64,000 bases of DNA, taken from Anastatus disparis (Eukaryota; Arthropoda; Insecta; Hymenoptera; Eupelmidae). The notes under the pieces were generated by a model. It ran no database searches. It was given only the letters and a program-made list of their open reading frames with translations, and had not been told where the DNA came from. Each line of letters begins with the position of its first letter. Position 1 is the stretch's first letter. Below, in pieces: positions 24,454 through 34,309 of this stretch. A program made the position numbers and the translations under genes. The DNA lies in assembly GCA_017163975.1 (NCBI GenBank), contig JAFFSR010000366.1:186001-250000 (forward strand), read 5' to 3'.

Positions 24454-26388
24454 TTAACTTAGCCTATTGTGTACGTTAAACTTAACATTTTGTCTATGTT
24501 TGTCTCTCTCTCTCTCTCTCTCTTCCGATGTTTTTTTAAATTGGCTTACGCTTACGTACACGTTTCTCTTCGAATGACCGATGTAGTGGATTTCTGACAC
24601 GTTTTTGTCCTTTTTCGCAGCTGTTTCTCTTTTTATCATCCAGCAGTAATCTGCTAACATGTTGATACCCCAGTTTCCTTGAAATCTACGTTCAAACTCC
24701 TTTAAATCTTGGTGAAATCGTTCACCATGCTCTTCACTAAAGTCTCCGTTATTTTCAGGAAACTGATCAACGTGTGAATCAAGAAAATGAAGTTTTAAGT
24801 TCATTAGACAACCCAATTTTTCAAAATTACGTACCATTCTTTTCACAATAGCTTTATAATTCGTGTCTTTGGCATTACCCAAAAATTTCGTCGATACCTC
24901 TTTAAAACTTAACCATGCTGCCTTTTCAACATCAGTCATGCTTTGTTCAAAGTTTTCGTCTCTAAATAAAGTTCGGATTTCAGGACCATCAAAAATACCT
25001 TCATTTAATTTAGCATCAGATTTATGGGGAAATACTTTGCTTATATATTGGAAGCATTGACCGTCCTTGTCCAAAGCTTTAACTAATTGCTTTATCAATC
25101 CAAGCTTTATATGCAGAGGCGGTATCAAAATTTTCGAAGGATTAACGAGTGGATCTTTTATAACATTCTGTTTTCCAGGTTCAAACGATTCTCTTGATGG
25201 CCAAATTTTCTTTTTATAGTGTTTTTCTCTATCTCTGCTATCAAACATGCATAAATAACATGGGTACTTCGTAAATCCAGATTGTTGTCCAAGTATCATA
25301 GATAAAATCTTTAAATCGCCACATATTTGCCATTTATGTTCTCTATATTTTATTTTCGTTAAAAGTAGTTCAAGATTGGAATACTCTTCTTTAAGTACTG
25401 TTGAATGTGCTAATGGTATAGGAGCATATTTATTTGTGATATTGAGGAGTACTGCTTTAAGGCTGCGCTTTGATGAATCAATGAATAGTCGCCAATTTTC
25501 AGGTTTGTATATGTTGGGTTTCAATTCATCAATAAGACCTTTCACGTCCGTGCAATAAACCATATTAGAATCATTCTTGAAATAATTTCTAAAGCGCTCT
25601 TCTCGATTACGATATGCACATACTTTAGTACCCTTTGTCAACATATTTCGTCTCTTAAACTCTGAAGCCATAAACTCTGATTGTTCCTTAGATAAACCAC
25701 TCTTTCTAAATAAATCGTTCAGACTTTTTTGATCAAACTTTTCAACAGTTCGTTCTTCACCCTTAGGAATATACTCTTCATCACTATCCAGAGAATGTTC
25801 TTCAGGTGAACTTAGATCTTCTTCATTTGATGAGCTTCCGTCTGCGGCAATCAGATTTTCAGTTGTTTCATCTGTCGAGTTTTCATCTACATTTAGATTT
25901 CCTAAGCCTGTTGTAAAACTATCTCTCGAATCTTTATTTTCAAAAATATCTATAAAATTCTTGGATGGAAATTCTATACAAGAAGTATTAGGATATACTA
26001 TTCCTTTTTTCTGTATCTTGTCTAAACCTTGTATCTTTGTTAAACAAAAATAGCAATCATTTTCATCTTTTGGTTCCTTCCACTTTGTAGGTATAGTAAA
26101 TTTTAATTTGGACCTAGCCTGACTGGTGTTGTATCGATTCATCATGGCATAACATGAAGCACATATATAATGAGGAACCCAAATTTTATCCTGTTGAGAA
26201 ATCTCAATATCAAAACATTTTTGATAGATAAAATTAATATTATCTGTGATTTTTCTTTTGTTTCGTTGTCCAATATATTCTGAACATACATAACAGAAAT
26301 TATCTTGAGATCCATTACACGTATGGTTAAAACTGTTATTGGATGTACCAGCGCAGTTTAAAAAAGGTTGAAAATTTGAATTAGCCAT
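24454..26388 (-). CDS. Transposon-encoded protein, full-length copy (644 aa)
   Basis: Intact ORF with a clear ATG. Residues 1-120 hold three CxxC pairs (Cys32/35, Cys76/79, Cys112/115), so a zinc-binding N-terminal domain. Residues about 150-215 are acidic and low in complexity (SPEEHSLDSDEEY). The C-terminal 400 residues contain the blocks HKWQICGDLKIL, FTKYPCYLCMFDSRD, LIPPLHIKLGLIKQLVKALD, SEEHGERFHQD and NMLADYCWMIKR. I know these blocks from a large family of uncharacterised multicopy proteins in arthropod and cnidarian genomes that behave like transposon genes; I cannot assign the superfamily. The Asp residues in CGDLKIL and FDSRD and the later Glu/Asp are candidate catalytic residues (inference). 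The extreme C-terminus runs through a (TC)n microsatellite (24503-24522). The neighbouring inverted copy differs in that tail. Confidence 0.8.
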   Translation of the reverse strand: MANSNFQPFLNCAGTSNNSFNHTCNGSQDNFCYVCSEYIGQRNKRKITDNINFIYQKCFDIEISQQDKIWVPHYICASCYAMMNRYNTSQARSKLKFTIPTKWKEPKDENDCYFCLTKIQGLDKIQKKGIVYPNTSCIEFPSKNFIDIFENKDSRDSFTTGLGNLNVDENSTDETTENLIAADGSSSNEEDLSSPEEHSLDSDEEYIPKGEERTVEKFDQKSLNDLFRKSGLSKEQSEFMASEFKRRNMLTKGTKVCAYRNREERFRNYFKNDSNMVYCTDVKGLIDELKPNIYKPENWRLFIDSSKRSLKAVLLNITNKYAPIPLAHSTVLKEEYSNLELLLTKIKYREHKWQICGDLKILSMILGQQSGFTKYPCYLCMFDSRDREKHYKKKIWPSRESFEPGKQNVIKDPLVNPSKILIPPLHIKLGLIKQLVKALDKDGQCFQYISKVFPHKSDAKLNEGIFDGPEIRTLFRDENFEQSMTDVEKAAWLSFKEVSTKFLGNAKDTNYKAIVKRMVRNFEKLGCLMNLKLHFLDSHVDQFPENNGDFSEEHGERFHQDLKEFERRFQGNWGINMLADYCWMIKRETAAKKDKNVSEIHYIGHSKRNVYVSVSQFKKTSEERERERDKHRQNVKFNVHNRLS

Positions 26389-26717
26389 ATTGTTGAATTA
26401 AACCCCACACACTAGGAATCCTGTTCCGATCGCAGGTGAGTCCGCCGTCCTAGGGGTGATAACTCTCATACCTCCCCAGGCCTAAGTATGAGAGCTTTCC
26501 GACTTTGACGAGGACAATGTCAACTCGTCGTCGGACACACTACGGCATCATTCTCACATCCTAGTGCTCCCCTGCAGGACAGCGCGCCTTCGCTGGGTTC
26601 GTTACTGCAAAGTATTGAGTACACCGAATCATTCTACACATCCCATTTTCAGGGCAGTTGTCATCGTGACCAATACTTCGCAGCAGCAGGTTTTTTTTTA
26701 GGTACCCTTATAGAGTA

Positions 26718-26766
<49 letters not shown>

Positions 26767-26860
26767 CTTTGGAAAAAGATCATAAGTCCCATTCGTTTAT
26801 AAACAATGCTTTAAGATCAATGACATTGTACAACAGTGATTAACTGAACGGAGCTTTAAA
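26389..26860. other. Centre between the two divergent transposon genes
   Basis: 26389-26700 is much richer in G+C than its surroundings and contains GATCGCAGGTGAGTCC, a good donor-like site on the plus strand, and the sequence CTCCCCAGGCCTAAGTATGAGAG. It abuts the ATG of the minus-strand gene. It could be the 5' leader/promoter of that gene or the end of another retroelement; I do not recognise it. 26722-26764 is a (TA)n run followed by the leader of the plus-strand gene. Confidence 0.4.
26720..26764. repeat. (TA)n microsatellite
   Basis: About 22 TA units at the centre of the palindrome. Confidence 0.95.
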
Positions 26861-28333
26861 ATGAAACCGAATTCATTTCTAAACAACAGTACCCAGTTTT
26901 ACAACAGAATAAGTATAAATAAAAAATTGACAGATCAAATTGTCTCTGACACAAACACACCAAATGAAGAAGATCTAAGTTCACCTGAAGAACATTCTCT
27001 GGATAGTGATGAAGAGTATATTCCTAAGGGTGAAGAACGAACTGTTGAAAAGTTTGATCAAAAAAGTCTGAACGATTTATTTAGAAAGAGTGGTTTATCT
27101 AAGGAACAATCAGAGTTTATGGCTTCAGAGTTTAAGAGACGAAATATGTTGACAAAGGGTACTAAAGTATGTGCATATCGTAATCGAGAAGAGCGCTTTA
27201 GAAATTATTTCAAGAATGATTCTAATATGGTTTATTGCACGGACGTGAAAGGTCTTATTGATGAATTGAAACCCAACATATACAAACCTGAAAATTGGCG
27301 ACTATTCATTGATTCATCAAAGCGCAGCCTTAAAGCAGTACTCCTCAATATCACAAATAAATATGCTCCTATACCATTAGCACATTCAACAGTACTTAAA
27401 GAAGAGTATTCCAATCTTGAACTACTTTTAACGAAAATAAAATATAGAGAACATAAATGGCAAATATGTGGCGATTTAAAGATTTTATCTATGATACTTG
27501 GACAACAATCTGGATTTACGAAGTACCCATGTTATTTATGCATGTTTGATAGCAGAGATAGAGAAAAACACTATAAAAAGAAAATTTGGCCATCAAGAGA
27601 ATCGTTTGAATCTGGAAAACAGAATGTTATAAAAGATCCACTCGTTAATCCTTCGAAAATTTTGATACCGCCTCTGCATATAAAGCTTGGATTGATAAAG
27701 CAATTAGTTAAAGCTTTGGACAAGGACGGTCAATGCTTCCAATATATAAGCAAAGTATTTCCCCATAAATCTGATGCTAAATTAAATGAAGGTATTTTTG
27801 ATGGTCCTGAAATCCGAACTTTATTTAGAGACGAAAACTTTGAACAAAGCATGACTGATGTTGAAAAGGCAGCATGGTTAAGTTTTAAAGAGGTATCGAC
27901 GAAATTTTTGGGTAATGCCAAAGACACGAATTATAAAGCTATTGTGAAAAGAATGGTACGTAATTTTGAAAAATTGGGTTGTCTAATGAACTTAAAACTT
28001 CATTTTCTTGATTCACACGTTGATCAGTTTCCTGAAAATAACGGAGACTTTAGTGAAGAGCATGGTGAACGATTTCACCAAGATTTAAAGGAGTTTGAAC
28101 GTAGATTTCAAGGAAACTGGGGTATCAACATGTTAGCAGATTACTGCTGGATGATAAAAAGAGAAACAGCTGCGAAAAAGGACAAAAACGTGTCAGAAAT
28201 CCACTACATCGGTCATTCGAAGAGAAACGTGTACGTAAGCGTAAGCCAATTTAAAAAAACATCGGAAGAGAGAGAGAGAGAGAGAGAGACAAACATAGAC
28301 AAAATGTTAAGTTTAACGTACACAATAGGCTAA
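26861..28333 (+). CDS. Same transposon protein, N-terminally replaced copy (490 aa)
   Basis: From residue 34 on it equals residues 187 onward of the minus-strand copy, with one substitution (Ser for Pro in RESFExGKQ). Residues 1-33, starting MKPNSFLNNSTQF, are encoded by unrelated sequence outside the palindrome arm, so all three N-terminal CxxC pairs are missing. The (AG)n run at 28267-28289 has 11 AG pairs against 10 in the other copy, which shifts the frame and gives a different last dozen residues. It could be a truncated pseudogene that happens to be open, or a chimeric protein lacking the N-terminal zinc region. Whether the upstream TA-rich sequence is a promoter is unknown. Confidence 0.65.
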   Translation: MKPNSFLNNSTQFYNRISINKKLTDQIVSDTNTPNEEDLSSPEEHSLDSDEEYIPKGEERTVEKFDQKSLNDLFRKSGLSKEQSEFMASEFKRRNMLTKGTKVCAYRNREERFRNYFKNDSNMVYCTDVKGLIDELKPNIYKPENWRLFIDSSKRSLKAVLLNITNKYAPIPLAHSTVLKEEYSNLELLLTKIKYREHKWQICGDLKILSMILGQQSGFTKYPCYLCMFDSRDREKHYKKKIWPSRESFESGKQNVIKDPLVNPSKILIPPLHIKLGLIKQLVKALDKDGQCFQYISKVFPHKSDAKLNEGIFDGPEIRTLFRDENFEQSMTDVEKAAWLSFKEVSTKFLGNAKDTNYKAIVKRMVRNFEKLGCLMNLKLHFLDSHVDQFPENNGDFSEEHGERFHQDLKEFERRFQGNWGINMLADYCWMIKRETAAKKDKNVSEIHYIGHSKRNVYVSVSQFKKTSEERERERETNIDKMLSLTYTIG

Positions 28334-29022
28334 GTTAATATCTTGAATTTACAGTCAATGCTGTGAAAGACTCTAAAATTAGTATTTCAGACGTAAAATT
28401 TTTAAAAAATCGATAAATTTACCATATACAGTTCTTGTCACCGCCCTCTAGAAGTAGTTTTTACACAATCTGACTTCAAATTCATGATCAGCAATCTGAA
28501 AAACCCCCAGGATAGTATTTCCAATGTTTATCGACTCTTCAAAAGACGCATGATTAAATTTTAATATTGTTTAAATCCATTTTAGGCAAAATTTCGACTT
28601 TTACCGATTTCCTCATCTTTTCAGCCCCATACAGAGGACTAGAATCGCGTTAAAAAAATTTGAAGGTATGGTTTCCCGTGTATTTTTTCCCGTAGAATTC
28701 GATTTTGAAGTCCAATTAACCGTATCTCATGATTTGTTTTTTCTAGACTCGAAAAACCGCAAAAAAACCGTAAAAAATGAGGTTTTTTCAATAAAACTCT
28801 GAGAAAAGGTAGGAAAACCCTATATTTTTATTACAGATTCGGATTCAGCGTCGAAAAATACATGGGAATATGTATGTCCGGTCAAAAGTTCAGACATTTT
28901 TAAGGTAAACAAAAGATTATGATGAAAATAGGTATATTATAAAATTATATTGTACAATTACATTATTATTATTTTTTTTTATATATAACAAAAGATATAC
29001 AGAAAAAAGAAACAGAGGAAAA

Positions 29023-29529
29023 CTAATCCCATTGTTCTCCATAATTAAAAACTGGCTCGCAATCTATTGGAACCCACCCAGGGTGCCCCATTACAGGGAG
29101 TTGTGAGATCAACTCGCCTCTTCTTATAAACAGATCGCCAACGTACAGGAAGAAATCATTTTGGAACACTTGCATGCGCATCTGCGTACCATTAACGATT
29201 ACCGTGCACTCTTCATCCCTAAACAGGGCATAAAGGTCCCAAACATCGAGCTCTCGTCGAGATCCAAGCCACCATGCATTATTTTGATAACGGTCCATCA
29301 GCCGGAACACACGTCTCAGCTGCCAATCCGCAAACTGAAATAAGAGAAAAAAAACAAGAAATTTATTTTTTTTTTCAATAAATAAATGAATAAATAATAA
29401 TAAAGGTAATAATAATATTAATGAAAGAAAAAAATATATAAAAATAAGAATATAATATTGAACTCGTAATATTAAGATAATAATAGAGATACTTACACAA
29501 ACTCGGGTATACTGCTTCCTTGGATACAT
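29023..29529 (-). CDS. Two-exon small gene, family not recognised (114 aa)
   Basis: Exon 1 is 29497-29529 (ATG plus ten codons, MYPRKQYTRVC), then a donor TGT|GTAAGT, an intron of 162 bp with a long pyrimidine tract ending CTCTTATTTCAG, and exon 2 at 29023-29334 with the stop TAG at 29023-29025. The phase is 0, so the spliced frame is continuous and the T-rich intron explains the membrane-like segment that a direct translation would show. Exon 2 begins FADWQLRRVFRLMDRYQNNA and is rich in aromatic and acidic residues; motifs include WWLGSRRELDVWDLYALFRD and a C-terminal GHPGWVPIDCEPVFNYGEQW. The coding GC content is clearly above the surroundings. No signal peptide or membrane segment in the spliced product. 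It could be a host gene, or the last surviving exons of a mobile element next to the palindrome. Function unknown. Confidence 0.65.
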   Translation of the reverse strand: MYPRKQYTRVCVSISIIILILRVQYYILIFIYFFLSLILLLPLLLFIHLFIEKKNKFLVFFLLFQFADWQLRRVFRLMDRYQNNAWWLGSRRELDVWDLYALFRDEECTVIVNGTQMRMQVFQNDFFLYVGDLFIRRGELISQLPVMGHPGWVPIDCEPVFNYGEQWD

Positions 29530-29565
29530 GATGATGATTGTTAAAAAATAAATAAAAACAAGCTC

Positions 29566-29572
29566 TTAAATA
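29566..29572 (-). promoter_or_regulatory. Candidate TATA box of the 29023-29529 gene
   Basis: TATTTAA on the minus strand, 37 bp upstream of the ATG, in a GGGTATTTAAGAGC context. Transcription would then start close to the ATG. Position and sequence only; no experimental support. Confidence 0.35.
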
Positions 29573-30530
29573 CCCGAAAAGAACAACAAAAACTAATGGT
29601 AAAAAGAAAAAAAAAATTTTTTAGACGTGTCAGCAGCATACATTTTTCTCTTCGTTGACTTTGCTGAATTGTTATTACAATGTCATTAAACTATGTTTTA
29701 CAAATTAACAACACGAATAATTGTATAAAACTTTAATCCATGCTAATTGTAAATAGATTTTTGAGACTTAGTAATCAGTAACTGTTTTCGGGTTTTTATG
29801 TTGCTTTTGTTTCAATAAGCAGCATCTTTGAGCCCCATCTATTTACATATTGTGCCTATTCATTTGTCTGCCCATACCTAGCACCAATCTACTGAGAAAT
29901 ACTACAAGGTAAGAATATATAATTATTTAATAAACTCTTTATTTTCAAGAATCAAGTTTATCCTTTAATAATATTCAATCGTGAGAGCAATTTTGTTCAA
30001 TTAAATATTGGTGGAGTCTTTCCACCACTAGATTCATACATCTCTATCTTTATACATTTTATAAATAAATTCAATATTTTGAACGTACATAATTTATATA
30101 TATTTAATGCAATTAATTAATATAATTAAATAACATATACACTTTTATTTATCCACTTTTATTTAGTCCTGGTGCAAGCCAGGACTTAACAACATTATGT
30201 ATTGGGTATGTTCTTTTATCACCCTTAACAACTCTATAGAGGTTTTTTTTTATTTATCCTTTCATCAAGCCCTGAATTAATATCTAAAATAACTTTTTTT
30301 TGCTCAATTGATTGAACTATAATTGAATATCTAAAATAATAAAAAATTTTTGTGACTGAATCTGGAGTTGTATTCTGTAACTGTCTAGCAAACGAGATAG
30401 ATCTATAGAAACTCTTTGATTGGTCAATACGACTTGCGTCACTTATGAGACGCTTACAGATCTGTATACACAATCTGTTGCAAGCACGATTGCGCAGAAC
30501 TTGCATGGTCTGTTTCCACATTTTAATGCA
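29573..30530. other. Intergenic, no gene
   Basis: AT-rich. The only structured item is a short hairpin CCTGGTGCAAGCCAGG at 30170-30185. 30420-30530 is slightly richer in G+C and contains ACAGATCTGTATACACAATCTG. Confidence 0.4.
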
Positions 30531-30532
30531 TA

Positions 30533-31519
30533 CCCTAGCGGAAAAAAAATGCAGAAAATAGTAAATATCCGAAAATATCAGAAGGAAACAGAAGAAAACT
30601 GATAAAAACTGCAGAAAACGGAAATTAACTGTTGAAAAATGTCGAGATTGAGACAAAGACAACATTATCTTCTGATTTCTTCTGATTTCTTCAGTTTTTA
30701 TCAGTTTTCTGCAGTTATCTGCAATTATCAACAGTTTTATTCATTTTTCAACGTTTTTCTTCATTTATAAAAGCAATTTGAAAAGTGAAGAAATCCGGCT
30801 AAAACTGAAGACAACTGTTATATTCTGAAAATAATTGTTGAAAAGTGAAGAAAACTGAAGAAAACAGTTATATTCTGAAAATAACTGTTTAAAAGTGAAG
30901 AAATCTGAAGAAAACAGTTATATTCTGAAAATAACTGTTGAAAAGTGAAGAAAACTGAAGAAAACAGTTACATTCTGAACAAAACTGAAAAAAGTGAAGA
31001 AATCTAAGAAAAAAAGGTAATAACTGTTTAAAAATAAAGTAAAATGAAGAAAATTGGAAAAAAAATATTTTTTTACAAAAAAAGTAAAGAAAACAGAAGA
31101 TAACCAAAGAAAACTGATAATACCGGCGAAAAACTGAAGAAAACAGTTGATAACAGTTGAAAAACGAAGAAAAGTGAAGAAAATTGAAAAAGAAATAAAT
31201 TTTCTTACATAAAAAGTGAAGAAAACAGAAAACAACTGAAGAAAACTGATAATATCGGCAGAAAACTGAAGAAAACAGTTGATAACTGTTAAAAAACCAA
31301 GAAAAATGAAGAAAATTAAAAAAAAAATTTTTATTTTCATATAATAAGTGAAGAAAACAGAAGATAACTGAAGAAAACTGATAATATCAACAGAAAACTG
31401 AAGAAAACAGTTAATAACTGTTGTATTTGTCTCAATTCCGACATTTTTCTGCCGTTATCTTCTGTTATAAACTGTTGTCTTCAGTTTTCTTTAGTTTTCT
31501 TCTTTTTTTTCCGCTAGGG
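30533..31519. mobile_element. Short-unit fold-back A (CCCTAGCGG ends)
   Basis: Ends CCCTAGCGGAAAAAAAA and its complement, TA on both sides (30531-30532, 31520-31521). Inside the left end lie about 95 bp of GAAAACTGA-type units, then a core GAAAAATGTCGAGATTGAGACA (30635-30656), then units in reverse orientation (TTCTTCAGTTTTC), then a long forward run of GAAGAAAACAGTTATATTCTGAAAATAACTG units, then the core in reverse (TTTGTCTCAATTCCGACATTTTT, 31428-31450), then units, then the right end. No transposase. The ORFs on its minus strand (30889-31340) are only repeat translations. Confidence 0.8.
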
Positions 31520-31938
31520 TATCTGCTGAAATTTAATTGCGACTGAAACGTGCGTCAGATTTGTAACAGATTGCCAATCGAAACGTGCGATTCTAAAATA
31601 AGAATAAACACGCAAACTTGCAGCAGAATCGAAGCAGTCTTCCGTAAGAATCTTACAGCAGCACTTTACTCCAGAATTACATAAGAATGACATAAGTTAA
31701 GTGCAATTATATGACGAGAATAAACACGCAATTTTGCAGCAGAATCGAAGCAGTCTTCCGTAAGAATCTTGCAGCAGCACAGCTTATAGAATTTCAAAGT
31801 TAATTAATAGTTCAAAAATTGAAGTCACTTTATAGAATAAAGATAATACATTGTATTTTAATAAAAAATTTTCATTGTGAATATTATTAACATTCAACTA
31901 ACGAGAACATGTTTATAAGAGTTGTTGACAGATTTTAA

Positions 31939-32368
31939 GGTTGTATGGGCTATACAGTCTGTGTCAAAAGTTAGTTTTTTAGAAAATCATCTATATTTTT
32001 CGTTAGAAAGTAATTATTCAATTTTTAGCTTCGTAACTTATTAGATAATATTAAAACAATCATTTTAAACTTTGTTTCATTTAAATATAATTAATTATTA
32101 AAGAGTTATAACATTTTAAAGTTTATACATTTTACACAAATCTAATGCAATCATAAATAATAATGCCAAACTTTCAAAAATGATTTTATTTGACTGCAAC
32201 AAAGTTTATTTTGTTCAGTTTGAAATTTAGAATCTATTGACGAGGATGGAATTTTGATTTTTATTTTTTATTAAAATTTATTGCTAATTTTCTATGATAA
32301 AACAGTAAGTACCGTCTAAGACATATACATTTTTTCGCATTGACATAGACTGTGTAGCCCATACAACC
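31939..32368. mobile_element. TTAA-flanked MITE, ends GGTTGTATGGGCTA
   Basis: Inverted ends GGTTGTATGGGCTATACAGTCT and GGTTGTATGGGCTACACAGTCT; TTAA target duplication at 31935-31938 and 32369-32372. TTAA targets are used by piggyBac and Kolobok transposases. No ORF. Confidence 0.75.
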
Positions 32369-32372
32369 TTAA

Positions 32373-32760
32373 GAAAGCAAATGTTGAATTTAAAAATTAT
32401 AATTTATAATTTAATGAAAATATAATAATTTATAATTGCGATACATATTTAATGCATTTTTTTAAACTTTACGTGTTCTTACTACCAATGCCTACACCTA
32501 TAGGCACATATTGGCTAAAAGAAAAAAGAAGAAACGCAAAAAACAATCAACATATATACACAAAGGGGTGAGCGCTGATGTTATAGTATAAAATTATATA
32601 CATGTAGACATTGGGGAGAAGAGAGGAGACCATTGCAGCCAACTGTCAAATATAAAAAACGTAGATAAAAAATTTTTATAATATCTAAGAAAAGTTTAAA
32701 ATAAATTTCTATCAGTAAAAGATGATAAATATTTTGGTTCTACATTCATACGTAATTCTG
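32373..32760. other. AT-rich spacer
   Basis: No gene or repeat recognised. Confidence 0.4.
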
Positions 32761-33639
32761 TAGTAAAGTTTTGTCGCAAGATTCTTATGCGAGATAGCTT
32801 CAAGTATGCTGCATGCTCGCGTGATTATTCTTATGATAAGATCGCATTTAACTTTTGTCCTTCTGATGTAATTTTAGCGCAAATCTGCTGCATGATTCTC
32901 ACATAAACCTGCTACAATTCTGCTGTACATTTGCGTGTTTATTCTCATCATTAAATTACACTTAACTTTTGTCATATTTATGTAATTCGGGGGTAAAGTG
33001 CTGCTGCAAGATTCTTACGGAAGACTGCTTCGATTCTGCTGCAAATTTACGTGTTTATTTTCGTAACATAATTGCACTTAACTTGTGTCATTCTAATGTA
33101 ATTATGGGGTGAAGTGCTGCTGCAAGATTCTTACGGAAGACTACTTTGATCCTGCTGCAAGTTTGCATGTTTATTCTCGTCATATAATTGCACTTAACTT
33201 TTGTCATTCTTATGTAAATCTGAGGTAAAGTACTGCTGCAAGTTTCTAATGCAAGACTGTTTCGATTCTGTTATATGCTTGTGTACTTATTACGATTCGC
33301 AGAACAGCACTTGACAATTTGCAATTCTTACGTAATTGTGCTGCAAAACTTTGTCGGGAATTATTTACTCAATTTTGTTGCTAGTGTCTGTAATAAGTTT
33401 TTTCCACAAGTTTACTGCAAAATATCTTCAAGATTCTGCGCATTTTTTCCGTTCCGTAGATTGCACTTTTTCTCTGCCAGAAACGTGCAATTCTGTTGCA
33501 CTTATCTGCTGTAATTTCTTTTCATAAAAAACCCTATAGAATGCGGAAACAGACAGCACATGTTCTGCTGCAAGTTTTTGATTTTCAAGAAAATTGCAGC
33601 AAAATTGTGTTGACCGTGTTACCAGGGGAATAACCCCCC

Positions 33640-34160
33640 TCGGGGCTTATTCGTTAACGTACACCGTAACGTCTAACGGCAAACTTAACGCCGACGCGCG
33701 CATCTGCAGTAATCATTTTTCAACAAACACTATCGAATATCGCGAACGTTATCAGAGATTATGTTGACGTAACGACGAAAATCTTCTTAACTGAAGCGCT
33801 AAGTCGATTTTATCGACGAATTTTCCAATCAATTTGAAGCTTGGTTGTAAATCGTACGTTAAACTGTAAAACGTTATATTATGCATAACATATATATGTA
33901 AATTGAAAAAAGATTCCTAGAAGCAAAAGAATTACTCCGATTCGATGTGATCATTCAAATGGATAAATAATTTCTTAGATGTAGGTAACTAGATGTTTAA
34001 ATTAATTTCTTGTTCCACTGATTTCAAGTTATATCCAAGAGGATCGAGATACCTTTTCTGTCAGCGTATGCATATACCTATATATATATCTATATCTATA
34101 TAAAGGGAACATTATTTTATTATTATTCACATTAGTGATCATAAAAATTATTTGTAATTA
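33640..34160 (+). repeat. Dispersed repeat S, copy 2
   Basis: Direct copy of 18775-19320 with scattered substitutions. Preceded by GGGGAATAACCCCCCTCGGGGCTTATT, a small hairpin that is absent from copy 1. Confidence 0.75.
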
Positions 34161-34309
34161 TACATGATTAAATGATAAATTGTGTATAATTTAAAATTCA
34201 ATTAGATCTGCAGGTTTTAAAGTGACTTATATGTACTTTAATAAAAACAAACAGAAAAAATAATATTAATATTGTTTTAAATAAGCTTATCTTATCACCA
34301 ATAATAGTA

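Larger units (their letters stand above)
23891..28901. mobile_element. 5-kb palindrome with head-to-head transposon genes
   Basis: Left arm 23891-25829 and right arm 26961-28901 are inverted copies, about 1.94 kb each and nearly identical (one amino-acid difference in the coding part, plus a 2-bp microsatellite length difference). The non-inverted centre is 25830-26960. The outer ends read AAAAATGTCTGAACTTTTGACC and its complement. No clear target duplication seen. Each arm carries a copy of the same gene, both transcribed outward from the centre. Confidence 0.85.
31545..33610. repeat. GCAGCAGAATCGAAGCAGTC repeats in inverted arrangement
   Basis: Units with GCAGCAGAATCGAAGCAG and TCTTCCGTAAGAATCTTGCAGCAGCAC occur on the left (31545-31800) and as reverse complement on the right (32760-33540), spaced 100-130 bp. 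A MITE sits between (31939-32368). 33560-33600 is a hairpin around TTGATTTTCAAG. No gene; the ORFs at 33275-33527 follow the repeat. Confidence 0.6.

Noticed and set aside
25376..25558. 60-aa ORFs antisense to the transposon protein (also at 24863, 27232, 27730)
   Set aside because: Shadows of the coding strand; they appear in both arms only because the arms are copies.
26389..26700. 3' end of an R1-type non-LTR retrotransposon
   Set aside because: GC-rich composition suggested it, but no diagnostic motif could be confirmed; left as unassigned.
30889..31340. Phe-rich membrane-like ORFs on the minus strand
   Set aside because: Translation of A-rich short units of element A.
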